A stretch of 64,000 nucleotides of DNA from Verrucomicrobiota bacterium (GTDB taxonomy: Bacteria; Verrucomicrobiota; Verrucomicrobiia; Opitutales; Opitutaceae). Location of the stretch: positions 62,001-126,000 of the forward strand of contig JACRQG010000032.1 of NCBI GenBank assembly GCA_016222805.1. Direction: 5' to 3'. The notes below the pieces were generated by a model. It was not told the origin of the DNA, ran no database searches, and was given only the letters and a program-made list of their open reading frames with translations. The translations under genes were made by a program, and so were the position numbers. Each line of letters starts with the position of its first letter. Position 1 is the first letter of the stretch. Below, in pieces: positions 16,760 through 25,141 of this stretch.

Positions 16760-16984
16760 ATGAAAACGCTTCCTTTCCTCGCCACCGCGGCCGCCCTCGT
16801 CGCCGGCACGATCCTTCCCTTCGCCCTCGAGGTGGTCGCGACCCTCGCGTTTGCCGGCGGTGTCCTCGCCCTCCTGGCTGCGGACTACGCGCGGCCCAGT
16901 CAGCTGCCCTTGAACATCACCCAGCGCCGGCCGGCGCGCCGGCGCCAGGTGCGGGCCACCGAACCGCACCGGCTCGCGGCCTGA
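16760..16984 (+). CDS. Small membrane protein, unknown
   Basis: A 74-residue protein. An N-terminal double hydrophobic stretch (residues 3-41, TLPFLATAAALVAGTILPFA then ATLAFAGGVLALLAAD) suggests a two-helix hairpin. A basic, Arg-rich tail follows (QRRPARRRQVRATE). I recognise no family. It starts 26 bp before the haemoglobin gene, so the two are probably cotranscribed. The ATG at 16760 follows a C-rich leader, and the frame upstream consists of repeats. Confidence 0.6.
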   Translation: MKTLPFLATAAALVAGTILPFALEVVATLAFAGGVLALLAADYARPSQLPLNITQRRPARRRQVRATEPHRLAA

Positions 16985-17010
16985 ACCTTCACCCCTGCCC
17001 CCTTCCGCCC

Positions 17011-17433
17011 ATGACCCCCGCTGAAATCAACCTCGTCAAAGACTCCTTCCGGCAGATCCTGCCGCTCGCGGATCAGGCCGCCGCCCTCTTCTACGCCCGG
17101 CTCTTCGAACTCGATCCCTCGCTGCGCGCCCTGTTCCACGGCGACATGGTGGAACAGGGGCGCAAGCTCATGACGGTCCTGGCCACCACGGTAAAGTCGC
17201 TGGAGCAGATCGACACGCTCCTGCCGATGGTCCGCCAGTTGGGCGTCCGGCACGCCGGCTACGGAACCTCCGAGGAGCACTATGCCACCGTCGGCGTCGC
17301 ACTCCTTTGGACCCTGGAGAAGGGCCTCGGCCCCAACTTCACGCCCGCGGTGCGCGATGCCTGGACCAGCGCCTACGTCCTCCTCGCCAACACCATGATC
17401 GAAGGCCAGCGCAGCCTGCGCCGCGCGGCCTGA
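17011..17433 (+). CDS. Single-domain bacterial haemoglobin (Vgb/FHP-type globin)
   Basis: A 140-residue globin without a reductase domain. Tyr B10 is Y28 (LFYARLF), Phe CD1 is F42 (RALFHGD), and the proximal F8 His is H81 in GVRHAGYGTSEEHYATVG, which closely matches the flavohaemoglobin/Vitreoscilla globin F-helix region; LLWTLEKGLG follows. Expected role: O2 binding or NO dioxygenation with a separate reductase, in the cytoplasm. It is followed by a cytochrome c gene and preceded by the small membrane protein, making a haem-protein cluster. Confidence 0.92.
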   Translation: MTPAEINLVKDSFRQILPLADQAAALFYARLFELDPSLRALFHGDMVEQGRKLMTVLATTVKSLEQIDTLLPMVRQLGVRHAGYGTSEEHYATVGVALLWTLEKGLGPNFTPAVRDAWTSAYVLLANTMIEGQRSLRRAA

Positions 17434-17700
17434 GTGCGCCGGGGTAAGGGCGGCGGCCTGGCCGCACCCGTTCCCGGCCCAAACCCCGACACGTTTCCTC
17501 GTCCCTTTCGCGTTGGGCGCCGGCTTCACCCGCTGTCGGCCGCTGGCTGCAACCGCTGCTCATGGGGTGGTGAAGTCGCCGCCCAACGCTCCTTACCGAT
17601 GATCTCAAACCTGCAGAAACCCAAACGCGCCCGCACCTCCGCCTGCCGGATCGTGCCGGCCCGCCTCCGTCCCACCTCCCTCCCTCAACCCACACCCACC

Positions 17701-18153
17701 ATGTCCACCAAATCCCGTCTCACCCTCGCCGCCATCGGCGCCTGCTGGATCGCCTTCGCCGCCCCGGCCCAGGCCGGTTCGCCCAACGAAGCCACGACAT
17801 CGCCGTCCGCGGTCGCGCCAGCCCCGGAACTCATCAACCGCGGCCGCTACCTGGTCGAACGTGTCGGCATGTGCGCCGACTGCCACGGCCCGCGCAATGA
17901 AAAGGGCCAGCTGATCATGAGCCAGTGGCTCAAGGGCTCGCCGCTTCCGTTCCAGCCCATGGTTCCGATGCCATGGTCGCCCGCGGCGCCCGCGATCGCG
18001 GGGCTCCCGTCGATGACCACGGAACAGGCAGTCGCCTTCCTGCAGACCGGTGTGCGGGCCGACGGCTCGCGGCCGCTGCCGCCGATGCCGGAGTTCCGCT
18101 TCTCCGAGGCCGATGCAACCGCCGTGGTGGCGTACCTCAAGTCGCTCCCGTGA
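17701..18153 (+). CDS. Periplasmic mono-haem cytochrome c
   Basis: A 150-residue protein with a signal peptide (residues 1-25, cleavage near PAQAG). A single haem-attachment site CADCH is at 58-62, in the context GRYLVERVGMCADCHGPRN. The probable axial Met is in PLPPMPEFRF near the C-terminus. This layout is typical of class I cytochrome c / cytochrome c-type subunits of alcohol or sugar dehydrogenases. The 267-bp stretch between the globin and this gene holds no other gene; an in-frame ATG at 17599 is rejected because it would bury the signal peptide. The leader is C/T-rich (CCTCCCTCCCTCAACCC). Confidence 0.9.
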   Translation: MSTKSRLTLAAIGACWIAFAAPAQAGSPNEATTSPSAVAPAPELINRGRYLVERVGMCADCHGPRNEKGQLIMSQWLKGSPLPFQPMVPMPWSPAAPAIAGLPSMTTEQAVAFLQTGVRADGSRPLPPMPEFRFSEADATAVVAYLKSLP

Positions 18154-18195
18154 TCCTGCCCGGTTGCGTCGCTTCGTTCATTGACCCGGAGGCCG

Positions 18196-18273
18196 TGTCG
18201 GCGGGGTGACCTCGCCCCGCCGATGCCACGGGCTCCGAATCGTTCGGGGCGGGGCGGGGTCGCCCCGCCGACA
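18196..18273. repeat. REP/BIME-like pair
   Basis: TGTCGGCGGGGTGACCTCGC at the left and the inverted GGGGTCGCCCCGCCGACA at the right, separated by about 30 nt. It lies between the cytochrome c gene and the hybrid kinase. Confidence 0.8.
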
Positions 18274-18377
18274 CGAACGTATTAGGGCACGATCGGTCCG
18301 GATCCGTTCTCCGTCGCACCGCACGGTTGCGCTGCCCGGCGGGTTCTCTTTCCTCGCCGGGTACCCCCGAACGTCTC

Positions 18378-21300
18378 ATGTCGTCCGCGAGCACTTTTCC
18401 CGACTTTTCCGAGCATCCCTTCGGCCAGGCGGGCGGCATTATCGATGCCGCGCGCCAGTCGCGCTCGTATTTCGAGAAGAGCTTCCACTCGAGCCCGGCG
18501 CTGATGTCGATCGCGAGCGCGGTCGACGGCCGCCTGATCGAGGTGAACCCGGCGTTTGCCCGCGGCGCGGGCCTCACCCGCGAGCAGATGATCGGCCGCA
18601 CCACGCTCGAGCTGGGGCTCTGGGTGCATCGCGAGCAACGGGAGGAGTTTCTCCGCCGCATCCGCGCCGAGGGCAGCGTGCGCGACATGGAGGCGGACTT
18701 CCGCTCCAAGGCCGGCCGGATTCGCTTTCTCCTGCTCAACGCCGACCTGATCGAGCTGGGCGGCCACCCGTGCATGCTGACGGTGGCGATCGACATCACC
18801 GATCGCCGGCGCCAGGAGCGGTTGCAGGCCGCCACCTACAAGATCTCCCAGGTCATCCTGGCCGGGGGCGATCTGCCGGCGCTGTTCGCCGAGGTGCACC
18901 GCATCATCGGCGAGCTGATGTCGGCCCGGAATTTCTACGTCGCCCTGCTCGCCGCCGGCGACACGCAGATCGAGTTTCCGTACTTTGACGACGAGACGAT
19001 GCCGTGGCCCGCGCCGCGGCCGCGCCGCAACGGGATCACGGAGTTCGTGATCGATACCGGCGAGCCCCTGCTGGCCGGCGATCAGGAGGTGCCCTCCCTT
19101 CTGGCGGCGCGCGGTGGCTACGTGCCGCAAGGGCGTCCCAGCGCGCAATGGATGGGAGCGCCGCTCAAGGTGGGCGGAAGCAGCATCGGGGTGATCGCCC
19201 TGCAGGACTACCACAACCCGCAGGCGTACACGGCCGAGGATCTGCACCTGCTCACCTTTGTCGCGGATCAGACGGCCGCCGCGATCCACCGGCAGCGGGT
19301 CGAGGGCGCGCACCGGGAATCGCAGGCCTATTTCGAAAAGAGCTTCCAGACGAGCCCGGCGCTGATGGTCATCTCCCGGGTGGTGGACCGCCGCATCACG
19401 GAGGCCAACCCCGCCTTCCTGCGCGCCTGCGGCTTTGCCCGCGACGAGGTGATCGGGCGCACCGCGGACGAACTCGACCTGTGGGTGCACCCCGAACAAC
19501 GGGCGGAATTTTTCCGTCGTGTGCGGGAATCCGGGGCGATTCGGGATTTCGAGAGCGATTTCCGCGCGAAGTCCGGCGTCATCACGACCTTCCTCGTCCA
19601 TGCCGATCTGCTCGAACTCGGCGGCACCCCGTCGTTGCTCACGGTCGGAATCGACATCACCGATCGCCGGCGACGCGAACGCGTGCAGGCGGCGACCTAT
19701 GCCATCTCGCAGGCGGCGACGGCCGGCGGGGATCTGGCCGCGTTGTTCTCCGATCTCCATCGGATCGTCGCCGGGCTGATCTCGGCGAAGAACTTCTACG
19801 TCGCCCTGCTCAGCGCCGACGGGGCGCTGCTCTCCTTCCCCTACTTCGCCGACGAGGCCACGACCACGCCGCCGGCGCGGAAACCCGGCCATGGGTTGAC
19901 CGAATATGTCCTGCACACCGGCCGGCCGCTGCGGGCCCCGGGCGACGGCCGGGTGGATCTCCGTCATGCCGGCGAATCGTACCGGCCGACCGGCCAGCCC
20001 TCGGCCGTCTGGCTGGGCGCGCCCCTCGTGATTGAAGGCCGGAGCATCGGTGTCATCGTCGTGCAGGATTACCACAATCCCGACGCCTATTCGGACGCGG
20101 ACCTGCAGCTCCTGAAGTTCGTCGCCGATCAGTCGGCGGCGGCGGTGCAGCGCCAGCAGGTCGAGGCGGCGCAACGGGAGTCGCGGGCCTACTTCGAGAA
20201 GAGCTTCCACGCCAACCCGGCGATCATGGCGCTGAGTCGCTGGAGCGACCGGCGCGTGATCGAGGTCAACCCGGCCTTCACCCGGTGCTTCGGCCATCCG
20301 CGCGAGGAGGTCATCGGCCGCACCCTGGCGGAACTCGGGCTCTGGGCCGATCCGGTCCAGCGGGCGGAGTTCGAAGAGCGGATCGCCGCGATCGGCATGG
20401 TGCGCGACCAGCAGGCCGGCTTCCGGGACCGCAGCGGCCGGGGGCACACGCTGCTGCTCAATGCCGATCGCATCGAGCTCGGCGGTGAACCGTGCGTGCT
20501 GACCGTGGCGATCGATGTCACCGAGCGGCGGCGACGGGAGCAGGTGCAGGCCGCGACGTTCCAGATCTCCCGCACCGTTCTCGCCGGCGGCAGCCTGGAG
20601 GCGCTGTTCGCCGACGTGCACCAGATTGTCGCCGAGTTGATGCCGGCCCGGAACTTCTACGTCGCCCTGGTCAGCGCCGACGGGCGCGAACTGTCCTTCC
20701 CCTATTTCGTCGACGAGCGCGTGGCCAACCCGCCGGCGCGACCGCTGGGCAACGGGTTCACCGAATACGTGCTGCAGACCGGCCGGCCGCGGATCGTCAC
20801 CGCCGTGGAGCTGGAGACCCTGCTCCAGCAGCGGGGGGCCTACCAGGCGCTCGAACAGCCCGCCCGGCAGCGTCTTGGCGCGCCGCTGATTGCCGCCGGC
20901 CGCACCCTCGGCGTGATCGCGCTGCAGGACTACGACCGCGCCGACGCCTACGGCGAGGAGGACCTGCGGCTCCTCAACTTCGTCGCAGAGCAGGCGGCAG
21001 TGGCGGTCCAGCGCCACCAGGCCGAGGCCGCCCTCGCCCGGGCGGAGCGCCGCTACCGCAGCATCTTCGAGAACGCGGTCGAGGGCCTCTACGTGTCGAC
21101 ACCCGAGGGCCGCTTCGTCAGCGCCAACCCGGCGATGGCCCGCATGCTCGGCTACGACTCCCCGGCCGAGTTGCTCGCCGCGGTGAACGACATCACCCGG
21201 CAGTTCTATGTCGATCCGACGCGGCGCGCGGAGTTCTTCGCGCAGATCCAGCGCCTGGGGCAGCTCGCCGACTTCGAATCCGAGGTGTTTCGCCGGGATG

Positions 21301-22814
21301 GCTCCCGGCTGTGGATTTCCGAATCGGTCAGCCTCGTGCGCACGGCCCAGGGCGCGATCGACCATTTCGAGGGCGTCGCGACCGACATCACCGCCAAGCG
21401 CGAAGCGGCGCGCGCCCTCCAGGCGGCGAAGGAGGCCGCCGACGCCGCCAGCCGGGCGAAGAGCTACTTCCTCGCGAGCGTCAGCCACGAGCTGCGGACC
21501 CCGCTCAACGGGATCCTCGGCTACACGCAGATCCTCCGGCGCGACGGCACGCTGACGCCGCGGCAGCGCGACGGCGTGAATGTCATCCACGAATCCGCGG
21601 ATCACCTGCTCGCGCTGATCAACGACGTGCTGGATCTGTCGAAGATCGAGGCCGGGCGAATCGAACTGCACCCGGTCGACTTCGATCTGCCGGCTTTCGC
21701 GGCGGGCGTGGAAAATGTGTTCACGCCCCGGGCGCGGGAGAAGAGCATCCTGTTCGAAACCGCCCTGGCGCCGGATCTGCCCCGGTGGGTCCGGGCCGAC
21801 GAGCAGCGGCTGCGACAGGTGGTGTTCAACCTTCTCTCCAACGCGGTGAAGTTCACCAAGACCGGCGGGGTCGTCTTTTCGGTCCAGGCCGGGGCCGGCG
21901 GGTTGGTGCGATTCTCGGTGAGCGACACCGGGCCGGGAATTTCCGAGGCCGACCTGCAGAGGCTGTTCGAGCCCTTCACACAGGTGGGTCAGGCGGCGGG
22001 CGCGCCGGCCAGCGGCACCGGCCTGGGTCTGGCAATCAGTCGTTCGCTGGTCGAGCGGATGGGCGGCCGGCTCGTCGTCGAGAGCAAGCCCGGCTGGGGC
22101 AGCCGATTCTGGTTCGACCTGCCCCTGGCGCCAGCCCTCGGGCTTCCTTCCGTCCAGCCGGCCACGGCCCACCGGATCGTCGGTTACGAGGGGCCGCGGC
22201 GGCGCGTGCTCGTCGTCGACGACAACACGGCCAACCGGGCGGTGATGGTCGACATGCTCTCCCCGCTCGGGTTCGAGGTGACGGAAACCGCCGACGGCGA
22301 GACCGCGCTGGCCGAGGCCGAGCGTACCCGGCCCGAACTGGTGCTGATGGACCTCCGCCTGCCGGGCGGCATCGACGGCCTCGAAGCCACGCGCCGGCTG
22401 CGGCGCCGGGAGGGAGGCCACCTCCTGCGCATCATCGCCGTGTCCGCCAGCGCCTACGATCTGGACCGCAGCGAGTGCTTTGCGGCGGGCTGCGATGCGT
22501 TTCTCGCCAAGCCGTTCCGCGAGGAGGAACTGTGGGGCCTGATCGGCCGGCTCCTCGAACTCACCTGGCAGACGGCCGAGACGGAGGAGACGCGCTCCCC
22601 CTTCGCGCTGGAGATCGACGCCCCGCCGGCCGCCGAAGCCACCGCCATCTACGAACTCGCCGCCAAGGGCGACGTCGTCGGCATCCGCGCGCGGGCGCAG
22701 GCCCTGCTCGCCCTCGATCCGAAGTACGCCCCCTTTGCGCAGCGGGTCCTGGACCTCGCCGGCCGGTTCAAGATGAAGGCCATCCGCCAGTTCGTCGCCC
22801 GCTACACCTCCTGA
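18378..22814 (+). CDS. Hybrid sensor histidine kinase with threefold PAS-GAF repeat
   Basis: A 1478-residue soluble kinase with no transmembrane segment. Three tandem units of about 287 residues begin near 24, 315 and 602. Each opens with AYFEKSF-type PAS sequence, contains VNPAF and ITDRRR-type ends, and continues into a GAF-like domain (ARNFYVALL ... IGVIALQDY). A fourth PAS (about 891-1015) follows, then HisKA with H1037 in ASVSHELRTPLNG. The HATPase shows N-box NLLSNAVKF, G1 DTGPGIS and G2 GTGLGLA. A receiver has VDDN and phospho-acceptor D1325 (LMDLRLPGG), then a short C-terminal helical tail. The ATG at 18378 is preferred over a TTG at 18327. It probably senses a cytoplasmic ligand or redox signal; nearby globin and cytochrome genes are suggestive only. 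Confidence 0.93.
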   Translation: MSSASTFPDFSEHPFGQAGGIIDAARQSRSYFEKSFHSSPALMSIASAVDGRLIEVNPAFARGAGLTREQMIGRTTLELGLWVHREQREEFLRRIRAEGSVRDMEADFRSKAGRIRFLLLNADLIELGGHPCMLTVAIDITDRRRQERLQAATYKISQVILAGGDLPALFAEVHRIIGELMSARNFYVALLAAGDTQIEFPYFDDETMPWPAPRPRRNGITEFVIDTGEPLLAGDQEVPSLLAARGGYVPQGRPSAQWMGAPLKVGGSSIGVIALQDYHNPQAYTAEDLHLLTFVADQTAAAIHRQRVEGAHRESQAYFEKSFQTSPALMVISRVVDRRITEANPAFLRACGFARDEVIGRTADELDLWVHPEQRAEFFRRVRESGAIRDFESDFRAKSGVITTFLVHADLLELGGTPSLLTVGIDITDRRRRERVQAATYAISQAATAGGDLAALFSDLHRIVAGLISAKNFYVALLSADGALLSFPYFADEATTTPPARKPGHGLTEYVLHTGRPLRAPGDGRVDLRHAGESYRPTGQPSAVWLGAPLVIEGRSIGVIVVQDYHNPDAYSDADLQLLKFVADQSAAAVQRQQVEAAQRESRAYFEKSFHANPAIMALSRWSDRRVIEVNPAFTRCFGHPREEVIGRTLAELGLWADPVQRAEFEERIAAIGMVRDQQAGFRDRSGRGHTLLLNADRIELGGEPCVLTVAIDVTERRRREQVQAATFQISRTVLAGGSLEALFADVHQIVAELMPARNFYVALVSADGRELSFPYFVDERVANPPARPLGNGFTEYVLQTGRPRIVTAVELETLLQQRGAYQALEQPARQRLGAPLIAAGRTLGVIALQDYDRADAYGEEDLRLLNFVAEQAAVAVQRHQAEAALARAERRYRSIFENAVEGLYVSTPEGRFVSANPAMARMLGYDSPAELLAAVNDITRQFYVDPTRRAEFFAQIQRLGQLADFESEVFRRDGSRLWISESVSLVRTAQGAIDHFEGVATDITAKREAARALQAAKEAADAASRAKSYFLASVSHELRTPLNGILGYTQILRRDGTLTPRQRDGVNVIHESADHLLALINDVLDLSKIEAGRIELHPVDFDLPAFAAGVENVFTPRAREKSILFETALAPDLPRWVRADEQRLRQVVFNLLSNAVKFTKTGGVVFSVQAGAGGLVRFSVSDTGPGISEADLQRLFEPFTQVGQAAGAPASGTGLGLAISRSLVERMGGRLVVESKPGWGSRFWFDLPLAPALGLPSVQPATAHRIVGYEGPRRRVLVVDDNTANRAVMVDMLSPLGFEVTETADGETALAEAERTRPELVLMDLRLPGGIDGLEATRRLRRREGGHLLRIIAVSASAYDLDRSECFAAGCDAFLAKPFREEELWGLIGRLLELTWQTAETEETRSPFALEIDAPPAAEATAIYELAAKGDVVGIRARAQALLALDPKYAPFAQRVLDLAGRFKMKAIRQFVARYTS

Positions 22815-22942
22815 CCCCCCGCGTCTTCCCCGTCTTCCTCGTCTTCCAAGTCTTCCTCTTTTCCCCGTCTCCCCCGTTTTCCTCGTCTTCCAGGTCTTCC
22901 TCGTTTCCCAAGATTTCCACGTTTTCCGCACCTTTCTTCCCC
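22815..22942 (+). promoter_or_regulatory. Polypyrimidine repeat tract before the receiver-kinase gene
   Basis: About 110 nt of nearly pure C/T built from reiterated CGTCTTCC, CGTCTTCCTC and CGTTTTCC units, ending 8 nt before an ATG. It fills the whole gap between two signalling genes. It has no hairpin and no Shine-Dalgarno. Confidence 0.7.
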
Positions 22943-24028
22943 ATGCCCGAAACGATCCTCATCGTCGACGACACCCCCGCCAACCTCGGTGTCCTGGTCG
23001 AGACACTCGGCGACGCAGGCTACCAGTTGATGGTGGCCGAAGATGGCGAGGAAGCGCTGGCGCAGACCGCGCAGACGCGCCCGGACCTGATTCTCCTGGA
23101 TGTGATGATGCCGGGCCTCGACGGCTTCGAAACCTGCCGGCGGCTCAAGGCGCAGCCGGCCACGCGCGATGTTCCGGTGCTGTTCATGACGGCCTTGAAT
23201 GAAACGGCCGACAAGGTACGAGCGTTTGCCGCCGGCGGTGTCGATTACATCACAAAACCCATCGAGCACGAGGAAGCCCTGGCCCGGGTGCGCACGCACC
23301 TCGCGCTGCGCCGGCTGCGGCGGGAACTGGAGGAGCAGCTGCAGCTGAAGGATCGGTTCATGCGGATCGCCGGGCACGACCTGCGCAATCCGCTCTGCCT
23401 GATCCTGATGGCGGGAGAGCTGGCGCGGCGCGCGGAGGCGGAGCCGCTGCCCGGCGAGGTTGCCCGGCACCTCGACAGCATCGCGGAGTCGGCGCAGCAG
23501 ATGCGGCGGATCATCGACACTTTTCTGGAGATCCGCCCGGTCGGGAGGAACGCCGAGCGCACCGGGGCACGCGGACGGGTCGATCTCAACCTGCTGTGCG
23601 CGGCGATTGTGCGCCAGTACGCGGCCGTCGCGCAGCGCAAGGACATCGACCTGCGGGCCGTGCCTGGCGACGACCTCCCGCTCGCCCGGTGTGAAGCCGG
23701 GCTGGCCTATCAGGCGGTGACGAACCTCACGAGCAACGCCCTGAAATTCACGCCCAGGGGTGGGGCGGTCGAGGTGCTGACCCGCGCTGCGGACGGCCGG
23801 GTGCGGGTGGAGGTGCGCGACACCGGGCCTGGCGTACCCCCGGCGGAGCGGGCGCAGCTGTTCGTCGAGCATGCCCGCCTGTCCCCGCGTCCGACTGGCG
23901 GTGAGGAAAGCCACGGCCTGGGCCTGGCGATCGTGAAGCACCTGGTGGCGACCCAGGGCGGCCACGTGGGTGCGGAGTTTCCCGCCACGGGTGGCAGTGT
24001 CTTCTGGTTCGACCTGCCGGCGCGCTGA
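22943..24028 (+). CDS. Response regulator - histidine kinase fusion
   Basis: A 361-residue protein in reverse hybrid order: N-terminal receiver (ILIVDDTPANLGV, phospho-acceptor D53 in LLDVMMPGLDG, K in YITKPIEHEE), coiled linker (LRRELEEQLQLKDRF), then a HisKA with H145 (RIAGHDLRNPL). The HATPase has NLTSNALKF, DTGPGVPP and SHGLGLAIVK. This order is typical of cyanobacterial and verrucomicrobial relay kinases that receive phosphate from an upstream hybrid kinase and then signal onward. It probably forms a relay with the 1478-residue kinase directly upstream. Confidence 0.93.
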   Translation: MPETILIVDDTPANLGVLVETLGDAGYQLMVAEDGEEALAQTAQTRPDLILLDVMMPGLDGFETCRRLKAQPATRDVPVLFMTALNETADKVRAFAAGGVDYITKPIEHEEALARVRTHLALRRLRRELEEQLQLKDRFMRIAGHDLRNPLCLILMAGELARRAEAEPLPGEVARHLDSIAESAQQMRRIIDTFLEIRPVGRNAERTGARGRVDLNLLCAAIVRQYAAVAQRKDIDLRAVPGDDLPLARCEAGLAYQAVTNLTSNALKFTPRGGAVEVLTRAADGRVRVEVRDTGPGVPPAERAQLFVEHARLSPRPTGGEESHGLGLAIVKHLVATQGGHVGAEFPATGGSVFWFDLPAR

Positions 24029-24067
24029 CGCTTCGCCGGTGCGTCCCGTCCGGGTCCGGTCGGAGGC

Positions 24068-24913
24068 TCAGTCGAAACCGGGGCGGCGGAAGGTGCGCGC
24101 CTCGGGAAATTCGCGCTCCACCGCGCGGCGAAGGCGCTCCAGCTGCACCAGCAGATCCAGCACCTCATCGGCTTCGGCCGGAAAATGGCCGCGCAGCCGC
24201 GCCCACGCCCCGATGGAGCGATCGATCGCCACCAGCGCGATCTTGGCGGAACCGTCCGCATCGCTGGGAAAGCCGTCGTCGCCATCGCGGGTGCGGTCGA
24301 CCCGCGAGGCCACGGCGCGCTGGAGCTTCACGTCGATAAAGAACAGGTACCACTGCACAACCTCGAGGGCGTCGCTGATGTCGGCGGCGACCTCCTCGGG
24401 ATGTCCGGCGCCCAGGCGGGCCTGGGCGCGCAGTTCGTCGGCGGCGGCCGAGAGATCCGGACGCATCGCCTCCAGCAGGGCCTTGGCCGCCTTCCAGTAA
24501 CCGGTGGCCGCCTGGTGCAGCGCGCTGCCGGCCCGCGCCGCCGCGCGCCGGCGCTGCCGCTCCTCGCGCTCGGCCTCCACGAGCGCGTCGACGTCGTCGA
24601 GATCGATTCCCTGCCGGCGGGCCTCGCGCTCGATCAGGCGTCGCGCCAGCGCAAAGCTGCGGGCGATGTCATCCCAGAAGGACTGGGCCGCGCCCTCGCC
24701 CGCCCCGGGGCGGTGGGCCCGGGTGGCGCAGTCCATCTTGAAGGAGAGGCAGCGGGAGGTGAAGGCGCACCGCTCGCACCAGCGATCGCAGTAATTGTAG
24801 ATGCCAGCGATGAGGTTGGGGTCACCGGCCAGCTGATCGAGGGTGTCGGCGTCAGCGTCGACCTCGGCCGCAGTCGGGGCAGCCGGGCGCGACGATTTGC
24901 GTTTGGACGGCAT
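24068..24913 (-). CDS. Conserved protein with N-terminal five-Cys cluster
   Basis: A 281-residue cytoplasmic protein. Near the N-terminus IYNYCDRWCERCAFTSRC and nearby sequence give C42, C46, C49, C55 and C62 (Cx3Cx2Cx5Cx6C), consistent with a zinc or Fe-S site. The rest is helical and charged (REARRQGIDLDDVDALVEAE; YLFFIDVKLQRAV). I recognise this Cys signature from uncharacterised proteins of Bacteroidetes and Verrucomicrobia but know no function. The ATG at 24913 is chosen over a longer frame to 25036 because family-like sequence starts just after it. Convergent with the receiver-kinase gene. Confidence 0.75.
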   Translation of the reverse strand: MPSKRKSSRPAAPTAAEVDADADTLDQLAGDPNLIAGIYNYCDRWCERCAFTSRCLSFKMDCATRAHRPGAGEGAAQSFWDDIARSFALARRLIEREARRQGIDLDDVDALVEAEREERQRRRAAARAGSALHQAATGYWKAAKALLEAMRPDLSAAADELRAQARLGAGHPEEVAADISDALEVVQWYLFFIDVKLQRAVASRVDRTRDGDDGFPSDADGSAKIALVAIDRSIGAWARLRGHFPAEADEVLDLLVQLERLRRAVEREFPEARTFRRPGFD

Positions 24914-25061
24914 GGGGGCGGGCGAACCGCCCCGCCACCATGGGGAGGCGGGACGCGGACGGCAATCCAAAGCCAGAGCTCGCGTGCATCCCGATCCACG
25001 GCGGGCCGGCGGCGAGTGACGACGAGTGTGGTCCAATCCTGCGTCAGCCGCCCGTGGATCC

Positions 25062-25110
25062 TGTGGGCGCGGCGACCGCGCCGCGCGGGCCGGCGCTTCG
25101 CGGGGCGGAC
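25062..25110. repeat. REP-like hairpin
   Basis: TGTGGGCGCGGCGACCGCGC followed by CGCGCGGG: a single hairpin unit of the GC-rich family with CGCG in place of CGGG. It lies in the 228-bp gap between the Cys-cluster gene and TonB receptor 1; nothing else is seen there. Confidence 0.65.
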
Positions 25111-25141
25111 AACCGCGGGCGAGGTTCCGAGGAAGGGAGAC

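Noticed and set aside
18282-22931. 1549-codon open frame on the minus strand opposite the hybrid kinase
   Set aside because: It mirrors the codon phase of the kinase; the translation is low-complexity in Arg, Gly, Ala and His with no domain, while the plus strand shows complete PAS, HisKA and receiver motifs.
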